NCBI GenBank assembly: GCA_015478945.1
Contig: JABUQX010117013.1
Location: 1 to 19,535, forward strand
Direction: 5' to 3'
DNA: 19,535 nucleotides
Source of the DNA: Trachelipus rathkii
Lineage: Eukaryota; Arthropoda; Malacostraca; Isopoda; Trachelipodidae
Both the position numbers and the translations under genes were made by a program. Shown one piece after another: positions 1 to 9,703 of the stretch (the stretch's first letter is position 1; the number at the start of each line of letters is the position of its first letter). Below the pieces are notes generated by a model. That model saw nothing but the letters and a program-made list of their open reading frames with translations. It searched no databases and was not told the DNA's origin.

Positions 1-226
1 AAATCAAATGGATTGTTTAGGTTAAGAATTCCAAGTCATAAATTTGATATGTTTTAAGTACAAACTTTAATGTACTACAGATATAGCAAAAACCTCAAAA
101 TACTTACGTAATTTTCCTTTCTCTCTTCCTAGTTAAAAAATTAATAAATATATTTAAATCCCTCCCTCTAACGTCCTCAGTATTAACGGGGCTTTGCGAT
201 CTTTTAGTATTACTCTGAGAAAATTC
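1..226. other. AT-rich sequence, no gene seen
   Basis: Mixed AT-rich sequence with no open frame of note, no RNA gene boxes and no simple repeat. I see nothing I can name in it. Confidence 0.5.
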
Positions 227-256
227 ATCACGGTTAGGTTGAAAACCAACTGTGAT
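227..256. repeat. Short imperfect hairpin
   Basis: The left arm ATCACGGTTAGGTT and the right arm AACCAACTGTGAT are inverted copies. They differ by one substitution and one unpaired base and are separated by a GAA loop. It lies just before the first TA-rich stretch. It could be the end of a decayed hairpin element or a chance palindrome. No function is claimed. Confidence 0.5.
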
Positions 257-259
257 CAG

Positions 260-660
260 GTCACAGCGATCATATAATATATATAGTTATTATTATTATA
301 TATATATTATTATAATCTAATAATATAGATTAAATATGAAATAAAATTTAATTTCTATCTATATTATTAGAATTAAGTTTGTATCTATAAATAGTGTTCG
401 TAATTATTGTCAATAATATTATATATATATAATTATAGAAATATATAATATTCTATTAATAATGAAGATTATGCTGTACTACCTATCTAATACTATATAC
501 AAAAGGTTAAATTAAATTAATATTATTTATTATATTTATATACATAATTATATATAAAATATATTATATTATGTTATAATGGAAAATAAATGGATTGAAT
601 TAAGAATAAATAAAATAATATACAAATATAATAATAGATATATGATGTTATTATTGATTA
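260..660. repeat. Degenerate TA/AAT-rich tract
   Basis: Low-complexity A+T sequence mixing TA runs with TAA and AAT runs. There are no coding frames. It looks like an old, decayed dinucleotide array. Confidence 0.7.
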
Positions 661-1539
661 CTTATACAAGTATCTTGGCATTGTAGTCGTTGCAGATAGC
701 TTTTCAGCAATTAATAAATGTTATGGGATAAAATATTCTAAATTCATTCCGAGTGATATCTACACACATACGGAGTATTGCAAAAAGAACATCACATGAT
801 TATAATGATCATGGGGCCCTTCTGCAGTACTGGAGAATATGTACAGTGTGTTGGAACACTATGAGAGACCCGCTGATGAGCTAAAATAAAGACACTACAC
901 CGACTTATAAGCAACAGCAAGTAGAACTTGTCCAAATTAAAGGGCTACTAACGACTCGCTATACTCGAGGTGATAATCCTTCCAGCGCAGCGCAAAACTG
1001 GCTGCATCTAACACCGTCTAATCTTATTACTATGAAATTTAATTCACACACGAAAACTTAACATACAATCATCACAAATTATCTATACGCATTTTAATTA
1101 TGACGTTGTTACTTTTTATAGAAATTAAATGAGTCCCGTATAATAAAGTAATTTCAGCGCTATTTGCCGATACGTGTGAACGAGAAGATACTGGTGATGA
1201 TTGTAATATTGATGTGAAAATTAGTTCGATACATCTTACCTGCAATATTAAGATTATATATTTAATAACCTACACCAATAAATAAATAAAAAATGTGAAT
1301 CAGAACAAATTTTCCGGATATTTATACTAGTATCTATTCAACGAAAAACACAATATACTCATCATTAGCTTGGTGTTATAATTTCAAAGTGGTATCGCAT
1401 CGTTTATATGGCATAAGTTTTTCTTTATAAGGGATACATTCTGTACTAGGAGTGTGTCAAGGAGATCTATTAATCAAACTAAAACTAACCTCAAAAAAAA
1501 TAATCACAAACATCCTGCTAGTATTAACTAAATATACTC
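661..1539. other. AT-rich single-copy-looking sequence, no gene seen
   Basis: This stretch has higher complexity than its flanks. Around 770-895 two plus-strand frames stay open for about 25-35 codons each (for example a frame ending in ..RDPLMS then stop). That is too short to call coding. No splice sites, tRNA boxes or repeats could be supported elsewhere in the stretch. Confidence 0.4.
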
Positions 1540-1925
1540 ATCTCTCGCCTATTAACGAGCCTATCACCCGCGCGGTGACGAGCGAGGGGCCTCCGCTGAT
1601 GCCTTAATAACCCGCTCTCCACATTCCGATACACGAGACTGACCACGACGAGGTGAGAAAGTCATCATCATGCACATCCGACTGTGTGGTCCCCGCGTTA
1701 AATATCTCATTCATAATTCAATTTCGGGCCACTATAGTCCCGGAATGAGCATGACCGTAATAACCTCTACCACCCGATCAAACCGTTGCAGCATCACCCC
1801 GCTGATGAAATCGAATCCCGTTTATGCAGTGGATCGACACGAACGGCCCATAAAGGAAGAAAATCATAATCCCTGGCATAACAGGTCACAGTGACATTTG
1901 ACGACATTCTTCAGGCGAGGTGATA
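1540..1925. other. GC-richer island of unknown nature
   Basis: Base composition changes sharply from the AT-rich flanks: CG dinucleotides and GC-rich words are frequent. The longest open frame is about 74 codons (1670-1894, plus) and resembles no family I know. The motif CCGCTGATG occurs twice (about 1592 and 1799), and a TCGAATCCC word near 1809 resembles a polymerase III B box without a convincing A box. The ends CTCTCGCC (about 1543) and GGCGAGGTGAT (about 1914) are weakly inverted. It may be a decayed mobile element, but this is inference only. Confidence 0.35.
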
Positions 1926-2410
1926 TTAAATTATATAATTATAACTAATAGTTAATATAATTATATACATATATTATATAATTAATACTATATATTTATA
2001 TATTAAATATTTATAACTCTATATATTCATAATCTCCTCTCTAACAATTACTCATATTATAATCTATATTATGCATATATCATATCCTTATACATTATAT
2101 CACCCTTATATAGTATATATATATATAAATAACTATAATAATACTATATATAATATATATAAAAACATATATATATATATTACTAATATATTAAAATATA
2201 TAATCTATATAATATATTTATATAATATATATAAGTATACTACTAAAATTATATTATCCTAAAATTACGATACTACTACTTATATATAATCCTCATTATA
2301 TATTATATATATAACTATCTATCTCTAAATAATGTACTATAATAATATTACAATCGCATAATATTATCTAATACTCTAATATCATTACTATAATCATCTC
2401 TACTATAATA
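1926..2410. repeat. Imperfect (TA)n array
   Basis: Nearly pure A+T sequence made of TA runs broken by TAA, TTA and CTA interruptions. Open frames inside it encode only Tyr/Ile/Asn-rich low-complexity peptides and are not genes. Confidence 0.9.
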
Positions 2411-2548
2411 TACCATACCTAACAATAAGCGCCTCGCCTTAACCATAGATGTTTGATCTGTGTTATTATCATATGATTATCTATATATAATTAATATAAG
2501 ATAATTAATATTGGTACAACGTATACTATATATATATAAATAAATTAT

Positions 2549-2572
2549 GTGTGTGTGTGTGTGTGTGTGTGT
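2549..2572. repeat. (GT)n microsatellite
   Basis: Twelve uninterrupted GT units, followed by an imperfect GTTGTGTGGTGT continuation. It is a purine-pyrimidine alternating tract, which is a Z-DNA-prone sequence type. Confidence 0.95.
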
Positions 2573-2810
2573 TGTGTGGTGTCGATAGGTGTGGTTTTGT
2601 TTCTTGCTGCTCAGCGTCCTACGTAGTCTGTTTGTGTGGTTGTTCAACAATTCAGCCTTGAAAGTCAAATCCAAACATAATTCTTTTTTGTACATGATAT
2701 TCATATTTTCAGAATTGTTATGATATCCTTGACATAAGAATATTTTATGATTTATAACATGTAAAAGAACCTTTGTTTTTAAACTCAATTCCAACATTAA
2801 AATTTGTAGA
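2573..2810. other. Short unique stretch with weak minus-strand open frame
   Basis: A minus-strand frame from 2797 runs through this stretch and then into the GT and TA arrays, where it becomes His/Thr- and Tyr/Ile-rich. Only the first 70 or so residues are of mixed composition. There is no recognised domain, and its end lies in a microsatellite, so I do not call a gene. A chance open frame is the simplest reading. Confidence 0.3.
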
Positions 2811-2885
2811 ATTTTTTTTTAAATACGAACAAAAGAAAAAACAAAGAAAGAAAAAAAAGAAAAAAAATAGCAAGAAAAATAAAAG
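2811..2885. repeat. Poly-T run followed by A-rich tract
   Basis: Nine T residues (2812-2820) are followed by about 60 bases dominated by A with scattered G. It may be the tail of an old retroposed copy, but no head or target duplication is visible. Confidence 0.7.
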
Positions 2886-3003
2886 GATATATACCCATAT
2901 AGGCAATTCCCATTTCATAAAAAACCATCTCGAACAACACTATTCAAATTTCTTTCCGTCGTTACTATTTTTTTTTGATGTAAATAACTTCATCAATGGG
3001 AAA

Positions 3004-3032
3004 GGGGGGGGGTATAATGGGGGTAAATGGGG
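3004..3032 (+). other. G-quadruplex candidate
   Basis: Runs of nine, five and four G residues lie at 3004-3012, 3019-3023 and 3029-3032, separated by TATAAT and TAAAT. The nine-G run can supply two tracts, so four G-tracts of three or more with loops under seven bases are available. Further GGG runs follow to about 3070. Folding in the cell is inferred from the pattern only. Confidence 0.6.
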
Positions 3033-3059
3033 CTAAGCTAAGGGCGGGTAATGAAAGGT

Positions 3060-3240
3060 TTAACGGGGGAGGAAAAAGCATTTAACATAAAATCTTTATG
3101 TCATTTTTAATATTTGGAAAATCAATAGGCAGAAAGTGTACAATATTTCTCTGTTGATCACACAAAGGGCTTGATTCAACCGTCAGAAGAATTTCGATTA
3201 TACATTAGTTTATAAAAGTAGTAAACAATTCGTTTGGAAT
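3060..3240. other. AT-rich spacer, no gene seen
   Basis: Mixed sequence without a convincing open frame, repeat or RNA motif. Confidence 0.4.
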
Positions 3241-3580
3241 TAGTATATAATATATATATGAATAATATATATATAATATATATAAATATATATAATATAT
3301 ATAATCTATAAATATATATAATATATATATTTTAAAAAAATGTATCTAAGAAACTATGAGACAAATATATATAGTATATTATATATAATAATATATAATA
3401 CCTATATAATATACATCTATAAATTCTATATCTATATATATATATATAATATATTACATAATATAATATATTATAATTATATATATATATATAATAATCA
3501 TATATATATATATATATAACTATACACTATATATATAATATATATATAAATATATATATAAATATATTATAACTAGATAA
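3241..3580. repeat. Imperfect (TA)n array
   Basis: TA runs with frequent single-base interruptions. There are no genes. Confidence 0.92.
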
Positions 3581-3613
3581 TTCAGTGATGAGGCGAAGCT
3601 GATATTTTGCATC

Positions 3614-3745
3614 AACCGCGGTTCGCGTTTTTTTTTTGCGGTTCCTAAATTTTCAACAACCGTGGCTGCTTCTAAAATTGCGGTTTTTCTTAAATTTTCG
3701 GACAGCCGTGTTAGCGGTTGCGTAGCGGTATCAACAAAAACAAAA
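3614..3745. repeat. Degenerate GCGGTT-containing repeat
   Basis: GCGGTT followed by a T-rich segment, CTTAAATTTT or CCTAAATTTT, and then CAACAACCGTG or GGACAGCCGTG occurs twice, starting at 3638 and 3680, a spacing of about 42 bases. Further GCGGT words lie at 3618 and near 3713-3727. A perfect ten-base palindrome AACCGCGGTT lies at about 3614. The repeat is too short and diverged for naming. Confidence 0.5.
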
Positions 3746-3764
3746 TTTAAACAATTGTGATATG

Positions 3765-3808
3765 TACTACTACTACTACTATAACAACTACTACTCTACT
3801 ACTACTAC
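3765..3808. repeat. (TAC)n trinucleotide array
   Basis: ACT/TAC triplets in two runs interrupted by ATAACAACT. Confidence 0.9.
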
Positions 3809-3809
3809 T

Positions 3810-4170
3810 GACTAATTATAATAATAATAAATAAATAATAAATAAAATAATAATATTAATAATCATAATAAATAAATATAATAATAATAATAACGTATAT
3901 CAATCAAAGTCATAAATCATAATCATGAATCATTATATCATCGTCAATAATAAAATAATATAATAATAATAATCATAACATTAACAATATAATCATAATC
4001 ATATATCATAATCATAATCATAAAACCTAATCAATAATAATAATACATCAATAATAATAATAATAGATATAATTAATAATTAACAACAACAACAATAATA
4101 ACAATAATAGATAATAATAAAATCGAATAATAATAATAATGAATACATAATAAATATTATATATAATTAT
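3810..4170. repeat. (AAT)n / AATCAT compound array
   Basis: Long A+T-rich array of AAT, AATA and ATAATC units, with short AAC runs near 4082. It is a typical compound microsatellite with no coding potential. Confidence 0.9.
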
Positions 4171-4350
4171 ATTTTATTATCTATTACTTTTTTATGATTT
4201 CTTCGTATTATTTAGAGATTACAATCAGTATATTATCTACTTTAAGTTGTTATTCTAGAGTTTTGAAAAATGATTAATATTATTATGTTATTATTATCAA
4301 TTATATATATTTCTTGTTATTATATTTTATTATATACCGTTGAAAATTTC

Positions 4351-4943
4351 CTAAATTTCTGATCGATTTAGTGTGCCTGGACGATGGACTATTGCACAAT
4401 GCACACTACCATCCCACTTTTCCAATCCCCCACACTGATGGAAACTGGAAAATTCAACTAAAGGTGATGTGCTTTTATTCATGTTTGCTCCGCAATCGTG
4501 TATAACTCATAACTCTGTCAGTATCTGATTTTTCCAGCATTTCCTCAATTTTTTTTAAAATGAATTTTCCAGTGTAACAATCTTCTAAAGGTGCCGCACC
4601 TTATGCAAGATTTATTCTCTCAAACTTCTTGTTGATTGTATGTACAGTCAGGTTCAGTAGCGATACCAAAGCTGAAGCATCTGCCAATACATCTGTAGTG
4701 AAAGCAAATTTATTGTATTGCTTTATTTCATCAATTATTTCTTTTATTGAGCACACCATGGTTCACAAGAGTCTTTTGGCTTGGATGAAGGCTGTTTTAT
4801 TTCTGCATTTTAAAAGAATAACTTTGCTAAAAAAGATAACTTCTTTGATTACCGCAGTTGCGGTGGTAGACCGTGACAACCGGGTGTGGTGTCTAAAATA
4901 TTTGTCGGTTGCTTTCGCTACTGCAGTTATTCGTCCATCCTAA
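4351..4943 (-). pseudogene. Decayed protein-coding remnant, family unknown
   Basis: One minus-strand frame from about 4941 to 4475 stays readable for about 155 codons. It has only two internal stops (TGA at 4763-4765, TAA at 4601-4603) before TAA at 4475-4477. A different frame then continues for about 44 codons to a TAG at 4351-4353, as if a frameshift lay near 4480. The peptide has ordinary composition, with segments such as DVLADASALVSLLN, HTINKKFERINLA and LKKIEEMLEKSDTDRVMSY, and a Lys/Glu-rich helical feel at the C-terminal part. I do not recognise a family. An intact plus-strand frame of over 100 codons lies opposite (4629-4943) but reads as a hydrophobic antisense shadow. A decayed transposon gene or host pseudogene is likeliest. 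Assembly errors could also account for the breaks. Confidence 0.4.
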
Positions 4944-5025
4944 TATATATATATATATATATTATAGCTATATATACTTATATATATATATATATATAGT
5001 ATCTTATATATATAATATATATATA

Positions 5026-5069
<44 letters not shown>

Positions 5070-5086
5070 CTTCCTAAATAACGTGC
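4942..5086. repeat. (TA)n array
   Basis: Mostly clean TA repeats (longest clean run about 5029-5067). The array abuts the 3' side of the minus-strand SINE-like element that follows, as expected if the array grew from the element's tail. Confidence 0.92.
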
Positions 5087-5087
5087 T

Positions 5088-5322
5088 TTTATCCCCATTC
5101 CCATAGGTGAGACGGGGGTGACTACATAGGAAACTGAACTTTTACGCCGGTCTTATCACGGTCAAACCAGTTCCACCCTCCCACCACCGTGTGCGCAAGC
5201 AGAGTTTTTAATCTTGCCTCCCAGGAAGAAAAACTAAGACTGCTACGCGAGGATTGAACCAGCGTCCTCTCGCATGCAGATCGGCGAGTCATCTCCTAAC
5301 GTCCAACCGAGCGTCATATTCA
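5088..5322 (-). mobile_element. tRNA-derived SINE-like element
   Basis: Read on the minus strand, the 5' end carries an A-box-like TGGACGTTAGG (about 5295-5305). A perfect polymerase III B box GGTTCAATCC (5251-5260) lies about 35 bases downstream, with an anticodon-arm-like stem CTCGC/GCGAG between them. About 150 bases of tRNA-unrelated body follow, and the element then ends in the TA array at 5086. Head, body and simple-repeat tail are the standard SINE order. The tRNA-like head is imperfect, so it is not a working tRNA. Family and source tRNA are not identified. TA arrays on both sides hide any target duplication. Confidence 0.6.
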
Positions 5323-5329
5323 TTATAGC

Positions 5330-5433
5330 TTATTAATAGTATATATATATATATAAATATTAACGACTATAAATATATAATAATATTATATATATATTAT
5401 ATATATATATATCATTAATATAAATATATATAT

Positions 5434-5464
<31 letters not shown>

Positions 5465-5496
5465 GTTTCCTCGGTAAAATAAAACGGCCTGATAGT

Positions 5497-5533
<37 letters not shown>

Positions 5534-5608
5534 TAAAGAGTTATATATATATATACTATATACTATAATTTTATATATAAATTTTATAATATATATTATA
5601 TATATAAT

Positions 5609-5642
<34 letters not shown>

Positions 5643-5710
5643 AATATATATATACTTATTATATATATATTATAATATATAACTCTACGTATACTATATA
5701 TATATACATT
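5330..5710. repeat. (TA)n array with a small unique insert
   Basis: TA array interrupted at about 5464-5497 by some 33 bases of ordinary sequence (TTTCCTCGGTAAAATAAAAC and following). No gene. Confidence 0.9.
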
Positions 5711-5738
5711 TAAACTATTAAGAGTATATTGCCTATTT

Positions 5739-5809
5739 ACTATATGTTATGAATTGGTTTTGTTAAAATAATTCACTATATGTTATAAATTGGTTTGTTA
5801 AAATAATTC
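5739..5809. repeat. 36-bp tandem duplication
   Basis: Two adjacent near-identical units, 5739-5774 and 5775-5809, each start with ACTATATGTTAT and end with TTAAAATAATTC. The second differs by one substitution and one missing T. Confidence 0.9.
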
Positions 5810-5985
5810 TTAATTAGTATAAAATAGATGTAATTATTATTAATTTCCACACCTTGAGGAAATATCTATAATTATAGAGGTGTAATTTGCTTCAATTTAA
5901 ATTAAAATTTTAATAAAGTTATTGCCATAAAGGTTGAGAGGTGTTTAGTAATTCTGAATGATTTATCTCTCTTTCCTTATTAATA
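5810..5985. other. AT-rich spacer with a short palindrome
   Basis: Contains the perfect 14-base palindrome TCTATAATTATAGA, flanked by the inverted pair ACACCT / AGGTGT (about 5849-5883). Nothing else is supported here. Confidence 0.4.
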
Positions 5986-5989
5986 AGCC

Positions 5990-6740
5990 AATTCTAGCTA
6001 ATCTTTTGACAAACAACGGTCAAACGTTAATCAAATTCCAGTCATACTTCAACCAAACTGGAGCCAAATTTCAGCAAGAATCCAGCTAAACCCCTACCAA
6101 ACTCTGTCTAAACAACAGGCAAACTCCAGCTTAGATGAGTACAAAGACCATCAATAATCCAGCTAAACCTTTACTAAACTTTCTCCAAAAGTCAGGTAAA
6201 CTCCAGCTTAAATCCAGGTAAACTCCAGTCAAACTCTACCAAATTCACAAACATAATTCAGACTAAGATTTGCATTATTTTTTTTTTAATAACATATATA
6301 ACTCAAACAAATATCTAATAAAACTGCAGCAAAACTCCAGCCAAAATACAACTAAACTCCAATGTCATCCAAACTCCAGCTTAACTCCAGCCAAACTCCC
6401 AACACCAACTAACCAAAGTCGAGTCAAGCACCAGTCAAACTTCAGTCAAACTCTAGTTAAAATCCAGCATAATTCCTCTATTAAATCTATGTCAAACTTT
6501 ATCAAAACTGCGGTTTAACTTCCAGCAACCCCCAACTAACCGAATTTCAACAAAGCTCAAACCAAAATGCAGCTAAAATTTAGCCAAACACAAGCCAAGT
6601 GTAGTTAAACTCTAAGCAAACTCTAATCAATCGCCAGCCAATCTCCAGCTTAACTTAAACCTAACTCCAGTCAAACTCCAGCCAACCCCCAACCAATCTT
6701 AAGCAAACTCCAGTCAAACTCCAAACAGATTCAATCTTTA
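5990..6740. repeat. Minisatellite with 11-bp unit
   Basis: About 68 degenerate copies of an 11-base unit, consensus AAACTCCAGCC or AAACTCCAGTC on the plus strand, run through the whole interval. The best-preserved stretch is near 6660-6725, where four or more units follow each other exactly. Units drift in length by one base in places. Eleven is not a multiple of three and stops occur in every frame, so the short open frame at 6270-6518 is an accident of the repeat. Spacing is close to one DNA helical turn. Confidence 0.85.
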
Positions 6741-7074
6741 CAGCCAACCTGGTTGCAAATCATGTGACCAGAGACGGAACTCCCATTTCTCCTAGTTTAT
6801 CTTACAATAAAAATTCTCTACCAAAACTAAATTAAACTCTAGATCAATAGCAGAATTGCAAAGGTGGTATCGAAACCCGCTCAGAAATTAAAATAATTGC
6901 TAAGAACTCGCCGTATATTAGATGCTTTTTTTGTATGAAGTTCCTCTCATATTTGTTATGATTTTATCAGAAATTGCAAGAATAGAGAATTTATTTTTAA
7001 GCTTGAGGAGCAACAAAACCTTTTGGAGAATTTTTAGTTTACAATTTTAATTTTAAGATAATATAAGTTTGATT
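6741..7074. other. Single-copy-looking spacer, no gene seen
   Basis: AT-rich mixed sequence. A minus-strand word GGGTTTCGATACC (near 6869-6881) resembles a polymerase III B box, but I find no A box at the right distance, so no element is called. Confidence 0.4.
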
Positions 7075-7155
7075 TTACTATATATATTATACTATACTAT
7101 ATTATATATTATATATATATATTTTTTATTATTTATATATTAATATATATATTTA

Positions 7156-7197
<42 letters not shown>

Positions 7198-7362
7198 CTA
7201 TATAAGTATTATATATATAATATATATATAGGGGTATATTATATATATTATATATATATATATTATATATATTATGTATATATTATATATATGTTAATAA
7301 ATATATTATACTATATTATATATATAATATATATATATATATTATTATATTATATAATACTG
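7075..7362. repeat. Imperfect (TA)n array
   Basis: TA and ATT runs, including a clean TA stretch near 7162-7192 and a single GGGG interruption at about 7231. Confidence 0.92.
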
Positions 7363-7535
7363 TACATACATGCATTATTCACCTATCCCCTTTAATTAAA
7401 ATGAAATGATTAATCCTGTTAACTTCTCATTCCTTCCGCAATATTCATGTCTCTGGCTCGTGTAATTGATATTCCATTCTGTAATTGACTATTCATAAAC
7501 AAATCCTTTAATGAGGTTTTCAGCTTTATAAAACG

Positions 7536-7775
7536 TTCATGGTTACACCCGGGAAGGATGGGTTAGGACATATCACCTATTAACGGTTTTATCTTTCTCG
7601 GTTTTATCTTAATAATATTAGGATGAAACCTGAAAGAGATAACTTTGTTGGTTACAATGGTTACACCCAGGAAGGATGGTAGGAACCAACATGGTTTTAT
7701 CTTTCAGATTTCATCTTAACCTGAAAGAGATAACCATTTTGGTTCCTACCATCTTTTTTGGGTGAAACCATGAAT
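7536..7775. mobile_element. Compound hairpin (MITE-like) element
   Basis: The outer ends TTCATGGTTACACCC (7536-7550) and GGGTGAAACCATGAA (7761-7775) are inverted, differing at one base. Inside, 7657-7707 and 7721-7771 form a 51-base inverted pair (about 44 of 51 matching) around a 13-base loop. A second, shorter hairpin with related sequence (TTATCTTTCTCGGTTTTATC against GGATGAAACCTGAAAGAGATAA) occupies about 7590-7643. The left-arm motif GGTTACACCC, GGAAGGATGG is present twice in direct orientation. This fits two related hairpin elements, one inserted beside or into the other, or an internal duplication. There is no transposase gene, so it would be non-autonomous. Target duplication is not clear. 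Confidence 0.65.
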
Positions 7776-7906
7776 AATCTTCAGAAAGCTTTAAATACTA
7801 ATTTCAGATTTCAATAATAGGTACTGTGTCGGAGTGTACATTAGTAAAGTAGACAATTGCTTAGGATCTAGTTCCTAGGTGGTTCCCGTACTTGTTTAGC
7901 TTGCAG

Positions 7907-8367
7907 TCAAATTCTAATAGTATTTGTTCCAACGGCTTTTAAATTCATAAAAGATGCTTCAAGGTATTTCAAACTCTGTAAAGTCTTTAGGTATTTAATA
8001 TAAATCTTCAGGTTATGCACTCTTCTGTCAGCAAGATATGTGCTTTGGTCAAGTGTGAATGGATTTTGTTGCCACCGCATGGATATAGTTTTTAAGATAT
8101 TTTAGATACTGATCAACTGGGAAATAACAAATACCCTAAACACCATAAATACCAATATCCAACCTTTGGTATAGTTTTGTTTCATAGATTTGGGTTGACC
8201 TCCAGATTTTTTTGAGAGATTTTGAGGCTTTATCACTCTTACTAAATCTATCACTGCTATTTTATCTTTTTAATAACATTTATTGCCACTTGAGGTGGGG
8301 TTGTAATAATTATTTCTGCAAATTCATATTTATGCCTAACATTCTTAACTAAATTGAAACACCGCTT
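7907..8367 (-). pseudogene. Second decayed coding-like remnant, family unknown
   Basis: Successive minus-strand frames together give an almost continuous peptide-like reading. The first, from 8367, contains KNVRHKYEFAEIIITTPPQ. An overlapping one contains IAVIDLVRVIKPQNLSKKSG. A third contains FPVDQYLKYLKNYIHAV. A 57-residue frame from an ATG at 8078-8080 ends at a TGA at 7907-7909. The frame switches about every 35-55 codons, which suggests small indels in a once-coding sequence or in the assembly. I recognise no domain. It is supported only by composition and open-frame continuity, so it could still be chance. Confidence 0.25.
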
Positions 8368-8394
8368 CTATGTTCTTTCAATTTGAAAGTAAAA

Positions 8395-8481
8395 TCTCTG
8401 TCTCTGTCTCTGTCTGTCCTGTCTGTCTTTGTCTGTCTGTCTGGTCTGTCCTGTCTGTCTGTCTGTCTGTCTTCTGTCTGT

Positions 8482-8512
<31 letters not shown>

Positions 8513-8530
8513 TGTCACTGTCGTCTGTCT
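8395..8530. repeat. (GTCT)n microsatellite
   Basis: GTCT tetranucleotide runs with interruptions, merging into the CT array. Three overlapping open frames here translate as Ser/Leu/Cys/Val runs and are artefacts of the repeat. Confidence 0.97.
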
Positions 8531-8664
8531 GTCTCTCTCTCTCTCCTCTCTCTCTTCTCTCTCTCTCTCTCTCCCATCTCTCTCTCTCTCTTCCTTACTC
8601 TCTTCTCTCTCTCTCTACTCCTCGATCTCGTCTCTTCTCTCTCTCTCTCTTCCTCTCTCTCTGA
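8531..8664. repeat. (CT)n microsatellite
   Basis: Polypyrimidine CT array with occasional CC or TT interruptions. It is homopurine on the minus strand, a sequence type able to form triplex DNA. Confidence 0.97.
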
Positions 8665-8955
8665 TTCTTTTTTAAGCTAGGATTCATACTTTGCAAACTT
8701 ATTTATCTTTACCTTACAATGAACAAATAAATAAAAAACTAAATCTTAATTCTATATTCCTATATTTTATATGAATTCTATATTCAATGCTCTCTATATA
8801 ATTATTTCGTATATGAAGCAAAAACTTTTTCAAGTTAAAAATAATTCAATTTTTGTCAATGAATATGTGAAAATAACTATAGACTATGCCCAAAACTATT
8901 AATACCATATTAGTATGGGATTATAATTATAAAAAAATTATTTAACACAATAAAA
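8665..8955. other. AT-rich spacer, no gene seen
   Basis: Mixed AT-rich sequence without repeats or open frames worth calling. Confidence 0.4.
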
Positions 8956-9508
8956 GGTTATATATATATAATATATTATATATATATATTACATAATATA
9001 ATTATATATTTATATATAATATTTATATATATTTATACATACCTAATATTTATATATATTATAAATCTATATATATATATAATTATATTATATTTGTATA
9101 TATATATAATATATATATCATATTATATTATATATTATAATAATTATATATTACAAACCATATATATACTAGTATATATATATGCTATTACTTATATATA
9201 TAATATATCTAATATATTAAGTATATACTATAGTATATATACTTTATATGGTGTCATATTATTATCCTACTACTATATAAATATACATATTTATAATATT
9301 AATTTTTTTATATAATATATAATATTATATATATATATACTATATATTTATTACTACTATAATATATATAATTATATAATACTTTATATATAATTAAATA
9401 TATACATAACTATATATATATATATTACTATATATTATTACTGATATAGTTAAATATATTTATTATCTGAATTTCATATATATAATAATATATAATATTA
9501 ATATTTTC

Positions 9509-9550
<42 letters not shown>

Positions 9551-9635
9551 CAAATATATAATTATATATATACTATATATATATAATAATATATAATAAA
9601 TATATATATATATATATATAATATATAAAATATGA
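8956..9635. repeat. Long imperfect (TA)n array
   Basis: Almost entirely TA/ATT sequence, with a clean run of over 40 bases near 9512-9550. Confidence 0.93.
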
Positions 9636-9703
9636 CATAATTTTAAGGTGTGTCGCCGTTAAAGAATTACAGTGCCATCTGTAATACAATAAATATTTAA
9701 TAA

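Noticed and set aside
770..900. Possible hammerhead ribozyme or C/D-box RNA near the CTGATGAG motif at about 870
   Set aside because: The CTGATGA word is present, but no GAAA core, paired stem II or D box could be found at the needed positions.
4629..4943. Plus-strand 104-codon open frame
   Set aside because: It is exactly opposite the minus-strand frame that has better amino-acid composition and continues well beyond it. Its own peptide is mostly hydrophobic, as expected of an antisense shadow.
6270..6518. 82-codon frame in the 11-bp minisatellite
   Set aside because: The unit length is not a multiple of three and the frame is just a stop-free stretch of the repeat.
5990..6740. CRISPR array
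   Set aside because: The unit is an 11-bp degenerate repeat without unique spacers of constant length, in a eukaryotic setting.
8370..8680. Three overlapping plus-strand frames rich in Ser, Leu, Cys and Val
   Set aside because: They are translations of GTCT and CT microsatellites in different phases.
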